A DNA stretch of 64,000 nucleotides from Eubacterium sp. (GTDB taxonomy: Bacteria; Bacillota; Clostridia; Lachnospirales; Lachnospiraceae). Positions 43,928 through 52,793 of this stretch are shown piece by piece. Position 1 is the stretch's first letter; each line of letters begins with the position of its first letter. The position numbers and the translations under genes are program-made. The stretch covers positions 124,001 through 188,000 of the forward strand of contig JAFQXO010000011.1 of the NCBI GenBank assembly GCA_017406925.1. Direction: 5' to 3'. The notes under the pieces were generated by a model. The model was not told the DNA's origin. It saw nothing but the letters and a program-made list of their open reading frames with translations, and ran no database searches.

Positions 43928-45913
43928 TTATTTCTGATTTCTAAACTGAACCGGTGTCATACCATACTTTTTCTTGAACAATCTAGTGAAATGCTCAACG
44001 TTCTGATATCCCACCTGCTCCGCAATACTCTCCACAGTCTGATTGCCAGACTTAAGAAGTGTTCTCGCCTTTTTCATTCTAACATTTTTTACTATATCTC
44101 CGAAAGTCTTTCCTGACTTTTCTTTTATATATTTTGAGAGATATGGTTTTGAGAGATGGAACTCATCGGCGAGTGAATCCAATGTCACATCAAGATAATT
44201 AGTATTGATGTAATTCAAAATCTCTGTGAGTCTCTCATCTTGTTCGGTCTGTTCTTCATTGGCTGCCACACACTGATTGACTGCTGAAGCAAGGGCATTG
44301 ATAGATGAACGAATGATATCCTCATCTACACCTACTCCCCAATACATTGTGCCGTGGCACTTGATTCCAACATACGTCATAGCCTTTGATGAAGAACCTC
44401 TGGAGATAGCGTGCTCCTCGTAAAGACTAAGCAAGTATGTGATATCGAAGAACTGTTTAAGAGCATTGCTGACGGCATCAAGACGACCGTTACCTGTACT
44501 CTTAACCACACGAGTCTTATCTTTATATTTGACTGTCACTTCTGCAGTGATTCCATTTTTCTGCTGGAAATGAACATCCTCTATCGTAAATTGACTGCGA
44601 TTCTCAATATACTTTTCAATGAAAATCTGCTGAACCCATGAAGGTGAAAGTTCTGCGTGTTCCTTGTCGGAAATATCCTTCACAGTATAACCAACATCAG
44701 CGCGCATCTGCTCTGGAATGTCATATCCAAAGTTCTGTTTCAAGATATAACTTACTCCACCCTTACCAGACTGACTGTTAATTCTAATAACGTCCGAATC
44801 GTAAGTGCGTCCAACATCCACTGGGTCGATAGGAAGATATGGAACTGTCCATGTATCTTCTCCACTCTCATCGCGATAAGCCATACCCTTGGCAATGGCA
44901 TCTTGGTGCGAACCTGAGAAAGCTGTAAATACCAACTCACCAGCATATGGCTGACGAGGACTAACCTTCATGCGAGTCACGCGCTCATAAAGATCAACTA
45001 TCTCTGGCATATTGCTGAAGTCTAACTTTGGATCAACTCCATGCGAGAACATATTCATCGCAAGTGTAATGATATCGACATTGCCGGTGCGCTCTCCGTT
45101 TCCAAAAAGCGTACCCTCGATACGATCAGCACCGGCAAGAAGACTGAGTTCTGCCGTAGCCACACCACATCCTCTGTCGTTATGAGGATGAACTGATATA
45201 GTAACTGCATCACGATACTTCAAATGCTTATCCACATACTCCACCTGAGTTGCGAAGACATGAGGCATCGCATTCTCGACCGTAGCTGGAATGTTTATGA
45301 TAACTTTATTGCTTTTCTTTGGTTGCCATACATCAAGAACTGCGTTGCAGACGTCGACCGCATAGTCCACCTCTGTTCCAGGAAAACTCTCTGGGCTATA
45401 TTCAAATGAAAAGTTGCCATCAACCTCATCGGCAAGTTCTTTTAATAACTTGGCACCGTCCACGGCAATCTGCATAATCTCTTCTTTACTCTTCTTGAAC
45501 ACCTGCTCTCTCTGTGCCACAGATGTAGAGTTGTAAAGATGGATTACCGCATGCTTTGCACCTTTAACTGCCTCGATAGTTTTCTTTATGATGTGCTCAC
45601 GAGCCTGTGTCAAAACCTGAACTGTTACATCGTCAGGAATCATATTGCGCTCGATCAGAGCACGCATAAAATTATACTCTGTCTCAGACGCCGCAGGAAA
45701 ACCAACCTCAATTTCCTTGAATCCGATATCAACGAGCAACTGGAAAAACTCCAACTTCTCATCTAAACTCATAGGCTCGATCAAAGCTTGATTACCATCG
45801 CGCAAATCTACGCTACACCATATAGGCGCCTCAGTTATATACTCTTTTTTTGCCCAATCGCAAGTAGCCTCTGGGGGCATGAAATATTGTCTTTTATACT
45901 TCTTGTAATTCAT
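43928..45913 (-). CDS. leuA: Fusion: 2-isopropylmalate synthase (LeuA) + C-terminal AraC-type DNA-binding domain, 661 aa
   Basis: The ATG at 45913 (MNYKKYKRQ) follows GGAGGAG by 8 bases. Residues about 30-310 are the catalytic TIM barrel with WCSVDLRDGNQAL and the metal motif VHPHNDRGCG, as in the long alpha-isopropylmalate synthase type (first step of leucine synthesis from 2-ketoisovalerate). Residues about 430-550 are the LeuA dimerisation/leucine-sensing domain. Residues 561-661 are a complete two-helix-turn-helix AraC domain: LDSLADEFHLSKPYLSKYIKE and ESIAEQVGYQNVEHFTRLFKKKYGMTPVQFR. All are in one frame with no stop. It is co-transcribed with metK downstream and preceded by a long stem-loop covering its ribosome-binding site. 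A leucine-responsive enzyme-regulator is inferred. Confidence 0.9.
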   Translation of the reverse strand: MNYKKYKRQYFMPPEATCDWAKKEYITEAPIWCSVDLRDGNQALIEPMSLDEKLEFFQLLVDIGFKEIEVGFPAASETEYNFMRALIERNMIPDDVTVQVLTQAREHIIKKTIEAVKGAKHAVIHLYNSTSVAQREQVFKKSKEEIMQIAVDGAKLLKELADEVDGNFSFEYSPESFPGTEVDYAVDVCNAVLDVWQPKKSNKVIINIPATVENAMPHVFATQVEYVDKHLKYRDAVTISVHPHNDRGCGVATAELSLLAGADRIEGTLFGNGERTGNVDIITLAMNMFSHGVDPKLDFSNMPEIVDLYERVTRMKVSPRQPYAGELVFTAFSGSHQDAIAKGMAYRDESGEDTWTVPYLPIDPVDVGRTYDSDVIRINSQSGKGGVSYILKQNFGYDIPEQMRADVGYTVKDISDKEHAELSPSWVQQIFIEKYIENRSQFTIEDVHFQQKNGITAEVTVKYKDKTRVVKSTGNGRLDAVSNALKQFFDITYLLSLYEEHAISRGSSSKAMTYVGIKCHGTMYWGVGVDEDIIRSSINALASAVNQCVAANEEQTEQDERLTEILNYINTNYLDVTLDSLADEFHLSKPYLSKYIKEKSGKTFGDIVKNVRMKKARTLLKSGNQTVESIAEQVGYQNVEHFTRLFKKKYGMTPVQFRNQK

Positions 45914-45917
45914 AATA

Positions 45918-45971
45918 AAAACTCCTCCAATTTTGCGATAAACGAATACTATCACAAATCAGAGGAGTTTT
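45918..45971 (-). promoter_or_regulatory. leuA leader stem-loop sequestering the ribosome-binding site, with internal dyad
   Basis: In the minus-strand RNA AAAACTCCTC (45962-45971) pairs with GAGGAGTTTT (45918-45927), which contains the leuA Shine-Dalgarno sequence. Inside, TTTGTGATA (45950-45958) pairs with TATCGCAAA (45932-45940; one G-U), leaving a 9-base loop. The lower stem is followed by a T-rich stretch, so it may also act as an attenuator or end the upstream transcript. The TTTGYGATA dyad could instead, or also, be a DNA operator. Confidence 0.72.
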
Positions 45972-46014
45972 GTAGTGACAAATTTAATCAGTTTCCTTGA
46001 TATATTTTAATATG

Positions 46015-47196
46015 TTATTTCTTAATCTTTACTTTCTTTTTAGCACTCCATGCACCATATAATGTATCCCAATCATCGTAGTTGATTCCACGAACTCTGA
46101 AATAATATGTCTTTTTCTTCTTCAATCCTGAGATGGTAATCTTCTTCTTTCCAGATTTCTTTTTCTTGCCACCCTTGAATGAAGATTTGAGTGCATAGTT
46201 TACTTGGTATTGTCTAGCATATGAAGCACCCTTCCAGGATACTATTGCTTTCTTCTTAGCATTATTCTTAACCTTAAGGCCAGTAACCTTTGCTGGTTTT
46301 ACCAATTCATCGTCGGTATCATCGTAGTTGTAACTCTTTCTAGTAGTTGTAGTAACAGGATTTTCTGTATCACCAGCCACGAATCTAAGATTCTTTACAT
46401 TAACTGTACCAACCCAGTTTACTTCCTTATATGTTATAAATCTCTCTGGCTTAATAAATGCGCCATACAAGAATTTGATTACGATATCGTCATCTCCCTG
46501 TCCGAGATAGAAATGGAATTTAAATGTCTTATCTGTAGTAGAGAGAACAATAAATCTTGTGAAGTATTGATACAAGATACCACCATCCTCATCAAGTTTA
46601 AGTCCGCAAACTTGTACGTACTTCTGACTTACGGCCTCATCGCCAGTCAACTGTGACATATAAGCACCTTCGTCAATACTAGCTTCAAACTCAACAGTAT
46701 ATCCCATGCCCTTTTCAAGTGTACATGTTGTGAAAGCCTGAAGAGTATATGGATTGTTTCCTAAAAGAATAGAACTTCCTTCACCTTTTTCATTTGTTGT
46801 TGTTACATCTGGCTCACTCCAATGTCCTGACCAACCATTTTTCTCAATTGAAGCTTTGTAACCGTCAGCTGGACCTGCTGCTGTCACTGTCTTGCTATCA
46901 TCCACATGAATACCAGGTGTTCCTGTGCTAGGTGATGCATGTTTAAAATCAATAGATGTCAATTTTGGAACTCCCGAACCTTCAGGGAATGTAACTCCAC
47001 TGTATGCGTTGAGTTCCCATCTGTTCCACCGATCAGTCTGGCATCCTGTCTGGAAAAAGCTCCATGGTGTACTCGTATATGAAACTGGAGTACCAGGTGC
47101 TAGAGCAGCTTTTGTTGTATGAGAAACAACCATTGCTCCTGCAACGGCTAGTATCATTACTGCTGTTATCATTATGCTTTTCTTCAAAAATGTCAT
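46015..47196 (-). CDS. Secreted beta-sandwich protein with lysine-rich Fn3 domain, 393 aa
   Basis: Start at 47196 (MTFLKKS), 9 bases after AGGGGG; upstream in-frame codons run into the terminator of the next gene. Signal peptide about 1-31 (cleavage near TKA). Residues about 32-285 form one or two beta-sandwich modules (STPWSFFQTGCQTDRWNRWEL, YTVEFEASIDEGAY, VIKFLYGAF) that look carbohydrate-binding. A short TTTT linker leads to an Fn3 domain (about 300-393; PAKVTGLKVKNNAKKK, YYFRVRGINYD) with the same lysine-rich ending (KKKVKIKK) as the surface proteins at 5510-9730. No catalytic motif is recognised. It lies upstream of leuA, but a link is doubtful. Confidence 0.68.
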   Translation of the reverse strand: MTFLKKSIMITAVMILAVAGAMVVSHTTKAALAPGTPVSYTSTPWSFFQTGCQTDRWNRWELNAYSGVTFPEGSGVPKLTSIDFKHASPSTGTPGIHVDDSKTVTAAGPADGYKASIEKNGWSGHWSEPDVTTTNEKGEGSSILLGNNPYTLQAFTTCTLEKGMGYTVEFEASIDEGAYMSQLTGDEAVSQKYVQVCGLKLDEDGGILYQYFTRFIVLSTTDKTFKFHFYLGQGDDDIVIKFLYGAFIKPERFITYKEVNWVGTVNVKNLRFVAGDTENPVTTTTRKSYNYDDTDDELVKPAKVTGLKVKNNAKKKAIVSWKGASYARQYQVNYALKSSFKGGKKKKSGKKKITISGLKKKKTYYFRVRGINYDDWDTLYGAWSAKKKVKIKK

Positions 47197-47295
47197 GTTT
47201 TGTTTCCCCCTTTTAGAAAAAACGTACACTGATTCAGTATTTATATTAACATATAATGTCCATCCCGTCATCTCATATTTCACAATCTCATCAAA

Positions 47296-47328
47296 AAGAA
47301 ATTGGCGGCCGATTTCTCGGCCGCCAAT
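47296..47328 (-). terminator. Terminator after the aquaporin gene
   Basis: ATTGGCGGCCGA/TCGGCCGCCAAT stem with a 4-base loop; TTTCTTTTT follows on the minus strand. Confidence 0.88.
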
Positions 47329-47348
47329 GAAATAATCACTATTAATCC

Positions 47349-48098
47349 TTATTCTGCAGACTCTTCTTTCTTAGCCTTTTGAGTCTCAAGGAACTTATAA
47401 ACGCATGTCGCAATAACTGCACCAAACAATGGAGCTACGATGAATACCCATACCACTCCGATAGGTCCTTTGTTACCACTAATCAATGCCATAAGAGCTG
47501 GTCCTATAGATCTTGCAGGGTTTACAGACGTTCCTGTAACTGCGATACCAAAGATATGGACAAATGTAAGTGTCAAACCAATGATAAGTCCACCGAATGA
47601 TCCATGTTTAAACTTCTCTGATGTAACACCGAGAATAGCTATAACAAAGATAAATGTAAGTGCTGCCTCTACCAACAATGCTGCGATGATAGCATCACCT
47701 GTAGTGCTGGCCTCTGGTAATCCGTTTGAGCCAAAGCCCATCAAAGCACCATCTGGGCTAGTCATATCTGGCTTGCTCATAAAGTGGAATACGAACTTCA
47801 ACGCTCCTGCTCCTAAGATAGCACCGATAACTTGTGCTGCCATATAGTAGAACATCTCAACCAACTTCATTCCACCTGACAACCAAACTGCAAGTGACAC
47901 TGCTGGGTTCACGTGACATCCAGAAATGTTTCCGATGCAGTAAGCCATTGCCACGATAGATAATCCGAATGCCAAGGCAACGATTAAATATCCGGTACCT
48001 TCATCGGCTCCGTATCCACATCCAACTAACATTGCCGTTCCACAGCCCATAAATACCAATACGGCTGTACCTATTAACTCAGCAAAAAATTTCTTCAT
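47349..48098 (-). CDS. Aquaporin / MIP-family channel
   Basis: 249 aa with six membrane helices and both NPA half-helix motifs (GCHVNPAVS at about 61-69 and TSVNPARS at about 190-197). The Arg after the second NPA, part of the selectivity filter, is present. It resembles water-selective AqpZ more than GlpF, since the long glycerol-facilitator loop is absent, but the substrate cannot be fixed. It has a good AGGAGG site and its own terminator. Confidence 0.88.
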   Translation of the reverse strand: MKKFFAELIGTAVLVFMGCGTAMLVGCGYGADEGTGYLIVALAFGLSIVAMAYCIGNISGCHVNPAVSLAVWLSGGMKLVEMFYYMAAQVIGAILGAGALKFVFHFMSKPDMTSPDGALMGFGSNGLPEASTTGDAIIAALLVEAALTFIFVIAILGVTSEKFKHGSFGGLIIGLTLTFVHIFGIAVTGTSVNPARSIGPALMALISGNKGPIGVVWVFIVAPLFGAVIATCVYKFLETQKAKKEESAE

Positions 48099-48173
48099 AT
48101 TAAACCTCCTAAACTAAAAATAAATCTGTTCCGCTTCTATGTATATTATACATTTTAAATATTTATAATTCTA

Positions 48174-49070
48174 TTACTTTATCTTATCAATAAACTCTTC
48201 TCTGAGTGTTTGTAACAGTTCACCACTGTCGAGAGACATAACAGAAATAACCATATCTAAATCTTTCAGCCCAATGATAAACTGGCCAAACTTTCCATCT
48301 GCTCTGAAGTCACCATCTTTACCCTCAATCCAGATTTGATAACCATACTTTTCTTCCCATTCTTCTGGAAGTTGATTTCTCGTCATCTCCTGAATGTACT
48401 CCTCTGGAACTATTCTCTTCCCATTGTACTCACCACCGTTAAAGAGCATCTGTCCAAATCTACTCATCTCATCGATAGTTAGATAAAGACCATTGGCCGC
48501 GTGGAGGTGTCCGCGCGGACATCTTGTCCAGTCAGGACTATAAATCTCAAGTGGGTCAAAAATACGTGGCTTCATATATTCAAGCAAATCCATTCCGCAC
48601 TTTCTCTCTAACATATGTCCTAAGATGTAGGTATTAAAGTTGCTATACAAAAACTGCGCGAAAGGTGGATGCGTGAAATCCGCACTGAAAAAGTAAGCTG
48701 TCCAATCCTCTGTAGTGTAACGCTCAGGGTCAGCTGCAAAGAAAAGGGCGTTGTCGAGACCCGTCGTCATCGTAAGAAGATGCCTTACTTTCAAATCAAG
48801 AATATTGCTGTCAGCATTCTTTGGCACATAGTCGAAAAATGTCTCCGAGATTTTTTCCTCGAGGTCTATGATGCCCTCCTTCTGAGCGATGCCTACGGCA
48901 ACGCTTATCACGCTCTTAGACACAGACCACATATTTAGTCTGTCGATGCGATCAAGCCTGCTCCAGTTGAAAACAACATCTCCGTGCTGTCTTACCTGGA
49001 AATAATTAACCACTTGCTCGCGTTCCTTAGCCTTCGATATGAAATTTTCAAAAGCCTGCTCTATTGTCAT
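48174..49070 (-). CDS. Serine hydrolase of the beta-lactamase/penicillin-binding (class C-like) family
   Basis: 298 aa. The S-x-x-K motif is SVSK (about residues 49-52, in NMWSVSKSVISVAVG), and the Y-x-N motif appears as YSNFNTY at about 145. There is no signal peptide, so it is cytoplasmic or unconventionally placed; the family includes esterases and peptidases rather than true lactamases. GAGGG precedes the start. Substrate unknown. It sits just downstream of murA but a terminator separates them. Confidence 0.8.
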   Translation of the reverse strand: MTIEQAFENFISKAKEREQVVNYFQVRQHGDVVFNWSRLDRIDRLNMWSVSKSVISVAVGIAQKEGIIDLEEKISETFFDYVPKNADSNILDLKVRHLLTMTTGLDNALFFAADPERYTTEDWTAYFFSADFTHPPFAQFLYSNFNTYILGHMLERKCGMDLLEYMKPRIFDPLEIYSPDWTRCPRGHLHAANGLYLTIDEMSRFGQMLFNGGEYNGKRIVPEEYIQEMTRNQLPEEWEEKYGYQIWIEGKDGDFRADGKFGQFIIGLKDLDMVISVMSLDSGELLQTLREEFIDKIK

Positions 49071-49084
49071 AGAATCCCTCCTAA

Positions 49085-49110
49085 AAAAATACAGTTGGCC
49101 AAGCCAACTG
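49085..49110 (-). terminator. Terminator after murA
   Basis: CAGTTGGC/GCCAACTG stem with a 3-base loop, followed on the minus strand by TATTTTTTT, 14 bases after the murA stop. Confidence 0.87.
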
Positions 49111-49123
49111 CATTAAAAAATCA

Positions 49124-50416
49124 TCATCCTGCTTTAAGTTTGAATTTCTGCTCTTCCTTTTCTGAATCAACCTGAGTGATAATCGCTCCGAGGTTTCTCA
49201 ACTTCTCGTCGAATCTCTCGTAGCCTCTCAAGATGTAAAGGATATCATTTACTGTCGTAAATCCGTGAGCAGCAAGTCCTGCAATAACAAGCGCCGCGCC
49301 AGCTCGTAAGTCAGGTGCTGAAACCTCAGCGCCCTCTAGCGAACCGACACCAGTTAAAAATGCTGTGTTCGATTCTACCTTAACCTGTGCTCCCATTCGG
49401 TTGAGTTCGTCCACATACTTAAATCTGTTCTCGAAGATACTCTCCGTGATAGTACTGCTTCCGTGTGCCAACGTCATAACTGCTGCCATCTGTGGCTGCA
49501 TATCTGTTGGGAAACCTGGGTAAGGCTGAGTTTTAACCTTGGCGCTTCGAATGAAGTCGCCAGCCTTAACTCGCACTGCATCGTCATATTCAATAACCGT
49601 ACATCCCATCTCCATCAACTTAGATGAAATTGACTCTAAATGTCGAGGGATAACGTTCTTAATCAAAATCTCTCCTCCAGTAGCTGCCGCTGCACACATA
49701 AATGTACCCGCCTCTATCTGATCAGGAATCGTAGAATAAACTGTTCCGTGTAGTTTAGGAACTCCCTGGATACGAATCTTATCAGTACCAGCTCCACGGA
49801 TGTTAGCACCCATGCTGTTGAGCATATTGGCTACGTCTACGACGTGTGGCTCTTTAGCCACGTTCTCGATAACTGTTCTGCCCTCAGCTCTAACTGCTGC
49901 AAGCATAACATTAATAGTCGCACCTACTGAGACAACGTCCAAGAAGATATGGCTTCCTGTGAGGATGTCCGCCTTAGCGTTTACCATACCGTGGTCCGTG
50001 ATGATGTCTGCGCCAAGTGCTCTGAAACCTTTGAGATGCTGATCGATAGGTCTGCTACCAATATTACATCCACCAGGAAGAGCTACCTCTGCCTGAGACA
50101 TCTTGCCCAAAAGTGCGCCTAACAAATAATAAGAAGCTCTTATCTTTCTCATCTGTTCGTAATCAACAACATGAGATCTGATAGTGCTTCCATTTATAGT
50201 AACTGTATGTCTATCATTTCTAGTGACAGTGGCACCGATATTTGCGATAGCATCAATAAGCTGATTGATATCACTAACATCAGGTAGATTCTCAATAGTC
50301 ACGTCTTCGTCAGTCATAATAGCTGCGGCCAAAAGACCAAGTGCTGCATTCTTTGCACCACCTACTTCAACCTCTCCACTGAGTGGAGTGCCACCTTTAA
50401 TCACATAACGTTCCAT
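49124..50416 (-). CDS. murA: UDP-N-acetylglucosamine 1-carboxyvinyltransferase
   Basis: 430 aa EPSP-synthase-fold enzyme for the first committed step of peptidoglycan synthesis (adds enolpyruvate to UDP-GlcNAc). GGAKNAALGLLAAA is at about 19-32, and the active-site Cys is retained in LPGGCNIGSRPID (about 113-125), so fosfomycin sensitivity is expected. PYPGFPTDMQPQ is also present. It has its own promoter and terminator. Confidence 0.94.
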   Translation of the reverse strand: MERYVIKGGTPLSGEVEVGGAKNAALGLLAAAIMTDEDVTIENLPDVSDINQLIDAIANIGATVTRNDRHTVTINGSTIRSHVVDYEQMRKIRASYYLLGALLGKMSQAEVALPGGCNIGSRPIDQHLKGFRALGADIITDHGMVNAKADILTGSHIFLDVVSVGATINVMLAAVRAEGRTVIENVAKEPHVVDVANMLNSMGANIRGAGTDKIRIQGVPKLHGTVYSTIPDQIEAGTFMCAAAATGGEILIKNVIPRHLESISSKLMEMGCTVIEYDDAVRVKAGDFIRSAKVKTQPYPGFPTDMQPQMAAVMTLAHGSSTITESIFENRFKYVDELNRMGAQVKVESNTAFLTGVGSLEGAEVSAPDLRAGAALVIAGLAAHGFTTVNDILYILRGYERFDEKLRNLGAIITQVDSEKEEQKFKLKAG

Positions 50417-50455
50417 GTTAATCTCCTAAATTTAGTTTAGTCCATACCCGGCTAT

Positions 50456-50484
50456 ATTATAGCACTAGTATTTTTCACACGCAA
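50456..50484 (-). promoter_or_regulatory. Promoter of murA
   Basis: TTGCGT (50479-50484), 17 bases, perfect TATAAT (50456-50461) on the minus strand, about 40 bases ahead of the start. Confidence 0.6.
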
Positions 50485-50509
50485 TAGCCATTTTATCGGT
50501 ATTTCGCGC

Positions 50510-51757
50510 CTATTCATCGTCATCATTTTCGAGCAAACTAGCTCTCGTAATCGTATCTCGTCCGAACTTTTCTTTAATCTCATCTAGCGCCCTATCTAGC
50601 TTCTTCAGCTTATCATGCGATGGCTTCGCCAATGAGTTTTCTTGCCCCTCGCTCATCATATCCATAATGGACATTTGCTCTGGGTCTCCGTCTTCGCCGA
50701 GATTGGCGGTGCGGATACCGAGTAATCTTACAGACTTCTTATCCCACGCATCGCCAAACAGCTTAATCGAGCATTCATATATCTCTCTGCTCGAATCAGT
50801 AGGTCTATCGACCGTCATCTGCCTCGTAATGCGCGAAAAATCGTTGTACTTAATCTCAATGCCGACAGTCTTCGCAGTCTGGTTGGAATATCTAAGCCTG
50901 CCACTCACCTTGTCGGCAAGTTTCAAGAACACCTTCTCTATCTCTCTTATGTCCTTGTAGTCATAAGGAAGCGTCACCGAATTTCCAACTCCTTTTAACT
51001 CTTCCACTTCCGGGTCGACCTCACTGTCATCGATGCCGTTGGCAAATTCCCATAGGGTTCTTCCGTGACTCTTCAGATGAGACTCTAACACTTCCACAGG
51101 GCTTTTCGCCAAATCACCGATAGTCATAATGCCCAGTTTATTCAGCGTATCCACGCTAGACTTTCCGGCAAAAAATAAATCTCCCACAGGGAGTGGCCAC
51201 ATCTTCTGTTCTATTTCTCTTCTATATAAAGTATGTACTCTATCAGGCTTCTGAAAGTCAGATGCCATCTTGGCTAAGACCTTAACATCTGATACTCCGA
51301 TATTAACTGTAAAGCCTAACTCATTTTTCACTTTGTCCTTTATAGCATAAGCAGCTTCTTCTGGAGAGTCGAATGAATTTTGAATACCACTGAAATCCAT
51401 ATAACACTCGTCCACGCTCACCTGCTCTATCACAGGCGTAAAGTCACGAAGCAACTCCATCAGTTTCTCACTCTGCTCGCCATAGTAATAATAGTCTGGT
51501 GCTACTATCTCTAGATTTGGACACTTTGCCTGTGCACTGGCAATGGTCTCAGCTGTGTGAATATGGTATTGCTTCGCAGGGATAGATTTCGCAAGCACGA
51601 TTCCGTGTCGCTTTGACTCATCTCCTCCTATAATAGAAGGAATCTCTCTCAAGTCCACTCTGCTTCCCTCTTTCAGCATCTTAATAGCTGTCCAACTTAG
51701 GAAAGCTGAATTGACATCTATATGAAAAATGATTTTGTTATTATTTCTTTCGCTCAT
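50510..51757 (-). CDS. dinB: DNA polymerase IV (Y-family translesion polymerase)
   Basis: 415 aa. The palm residues are in IIFHIDVNSAFLSW (first metal Asp) and SVDECYMDFSG (catalytic Asp-Glu), followed by the thumb helix-hairpin-helix (LNKLGIMTIGDLAK) and little-finger domain. A C-terminal extension after about 375 is acidic and may hold a clamp-binding motif. It is involved in error-prone lesion bypass. Its start overlaps the end of the upstream membrane protein gene by 17 bases, so translation may be coupled. Confidence 0.92.
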   Translation of the reverse strand: MSERNNNKIIFHIDVNSAFLSWTAIKMLKEGSRVDLREIPSIIGGDESKRHGIVLAKSIPAKQYHIHTAETIASAQAKCPNLEIVAPDYYYYGEQSEKLMELLRDFTPVIEQVSVDECYMDFSGIQNSFDSPEEAAYAIKDKVKNELGFTVNIGVSDVKVLAKMASDFQKPDRVHTLYRREIEQKMWPLPVGDLFFAGKSSVDTLNKLGIMTIGDLAKSPVEVLESHLKSHGRTLWEFANGIDDSEVDPEVEELKGVGNSVTLPYDYKDIREIEKVFLKLADKVSGRLRYSNQTAKTVGIEIKYNDFSRITRQMTVDRPTDSSREIYECSIKLFGDAWDKKSVRLLGIRTANLGEDGDPEQMSIMDMMSEGQENSLAKPSHDKLKKLDRALDEIKEKFGRDTITRASLLENDDDE

Positions 51758-52655
51758 AAAGTGTCACATCTGTCAGTTTCAAATTATCACCTTTGTATTC
51801 ATATGTGAGTTTAAGTAATTTGTATACTTTGTACTTCTTCTCTTTTGAATAACTGTTTGAAACTGATGTCTTTGTAGATAACGTATATTTGTTATAGTAA
51901 ATGGTCTCCACTATAAGTTTGTTATCCTTTTTCTTAACAACCCTCTCAACATTTCCTAAGGAATACTTAGTGATTGCACGCTTTTTCTTTTTGCCCTTAG
52001 GGTAATATTTCTTTATCTGATACTTCAGTTCTTTCTGGAATTTCTTTTTGACATCCTTATTGTCGCCTATTTCTTTCGATAAGGCTTTGTTCATTTTCTT
52101 TTCCTTTGCAGACTTATAGAAATTGTCGATAATCTTATCTGCCTTTTTATTTAATGTAGGTCTAAACTTTTCAATGACGATATGATTCTTGTTCGTCATA
52201 TCTTTGATTTGGTCAGGATTCATCTCTACATAATACGTAGGAATAATCATCAATCCCTTCCTCGCACTTTTCATACGAAGAATAAACGGATGCACATTAT
52301 TATGACCTGTCTCCTTAATTTTAATCGTAATAGTTTCTATTCCATTCTTAGTTTCAAGTTCTCCCACATCGTAAGTGTCAATCGCAAATTGCTTGCGCAA
52401 CTTCTTCATACGATTCACAAATACATTCTTGTCGATATGGTAGCCGTGATCATTGTAGACATGGTCATACATCTCGTCATAGTCTTTCTGAATAAACGCA
52501 CGAAAATAAGTTGCAGCAATATCAGTTGCATTGTTTGAGTGTTTGACAAAAGCAATACCCGAACCGATTCCGATGCATACTGCAATGAAAATAAGAATTA
52601 ATATGAACGAAAATAATCTCGTTTTTTTGAATTCACTAAACTTAAATTTTTTCAT
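51741..52655 (-). CDS. Membrane-anchored protein with NTF2-like domain, 304 aa, unknown
   Basis: An N-terminal membrane helix (about 14-36; LFSFILILIFIAVCIGIGSGIAFV) anchors a basic extracytoplasmic part. Residues about 42-145 (ATYFRAFIQKDYDEMYDHV onward) look like the NTF2-like fold found at the N-terminus of some transpeptidases. The rest is lysine-rich and unrecognised. It overlaps dinB by 17 bases; the pairing may only be positional. No penicillin-binding catalytic domain is present. Confidence 0.6.
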   Translation of the reverse strand: MKKFKFSEFKKTRLFSFILILIFIAVCIGIGSGIAFVKHSNNATDIAATYFRAFIQKDYDEMYDHVYNDHGYHIDKNVFVNRMKKLRKQFAIDTYDVGELETKNGIETITIKIKETGHNNVHPFILRMKSARKGLMIIPTYYVEMNPDQIKDMTNKNHIVIEKFRPTLNKKADKIIDNFYKSAKEKKMNKALSKEIGDNKDVKKKFQKELKYQIKKYYPKGKKKKRAITKYSLGNVERVVKKKDNKLIVETIYYNKYTLSTKTSVSNSYSKEKKYKVYKLLKLTYEYKGDNLKLTDVTLYERKK

Positions 52656-52793
52656 AACTTTACCAACTCAATGTTACTCATATTCCTTGATTTTTGCAAG
52701 GCTTTTATGTATCATTTATTTATCAGATACAGTACGGATTTATCGAATAAAACGATTGTTTGAAGTTCATTTTTTTACTAAAAAGGATTACCT

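Noticed and set aside
48174..49070. Antibiotic-resistance beta-lactamase
   Set aside because: It has SxxK and YxN-like motifs but no signal peptide; the family is broad and mostly esterase-like, so resistance is not supported.
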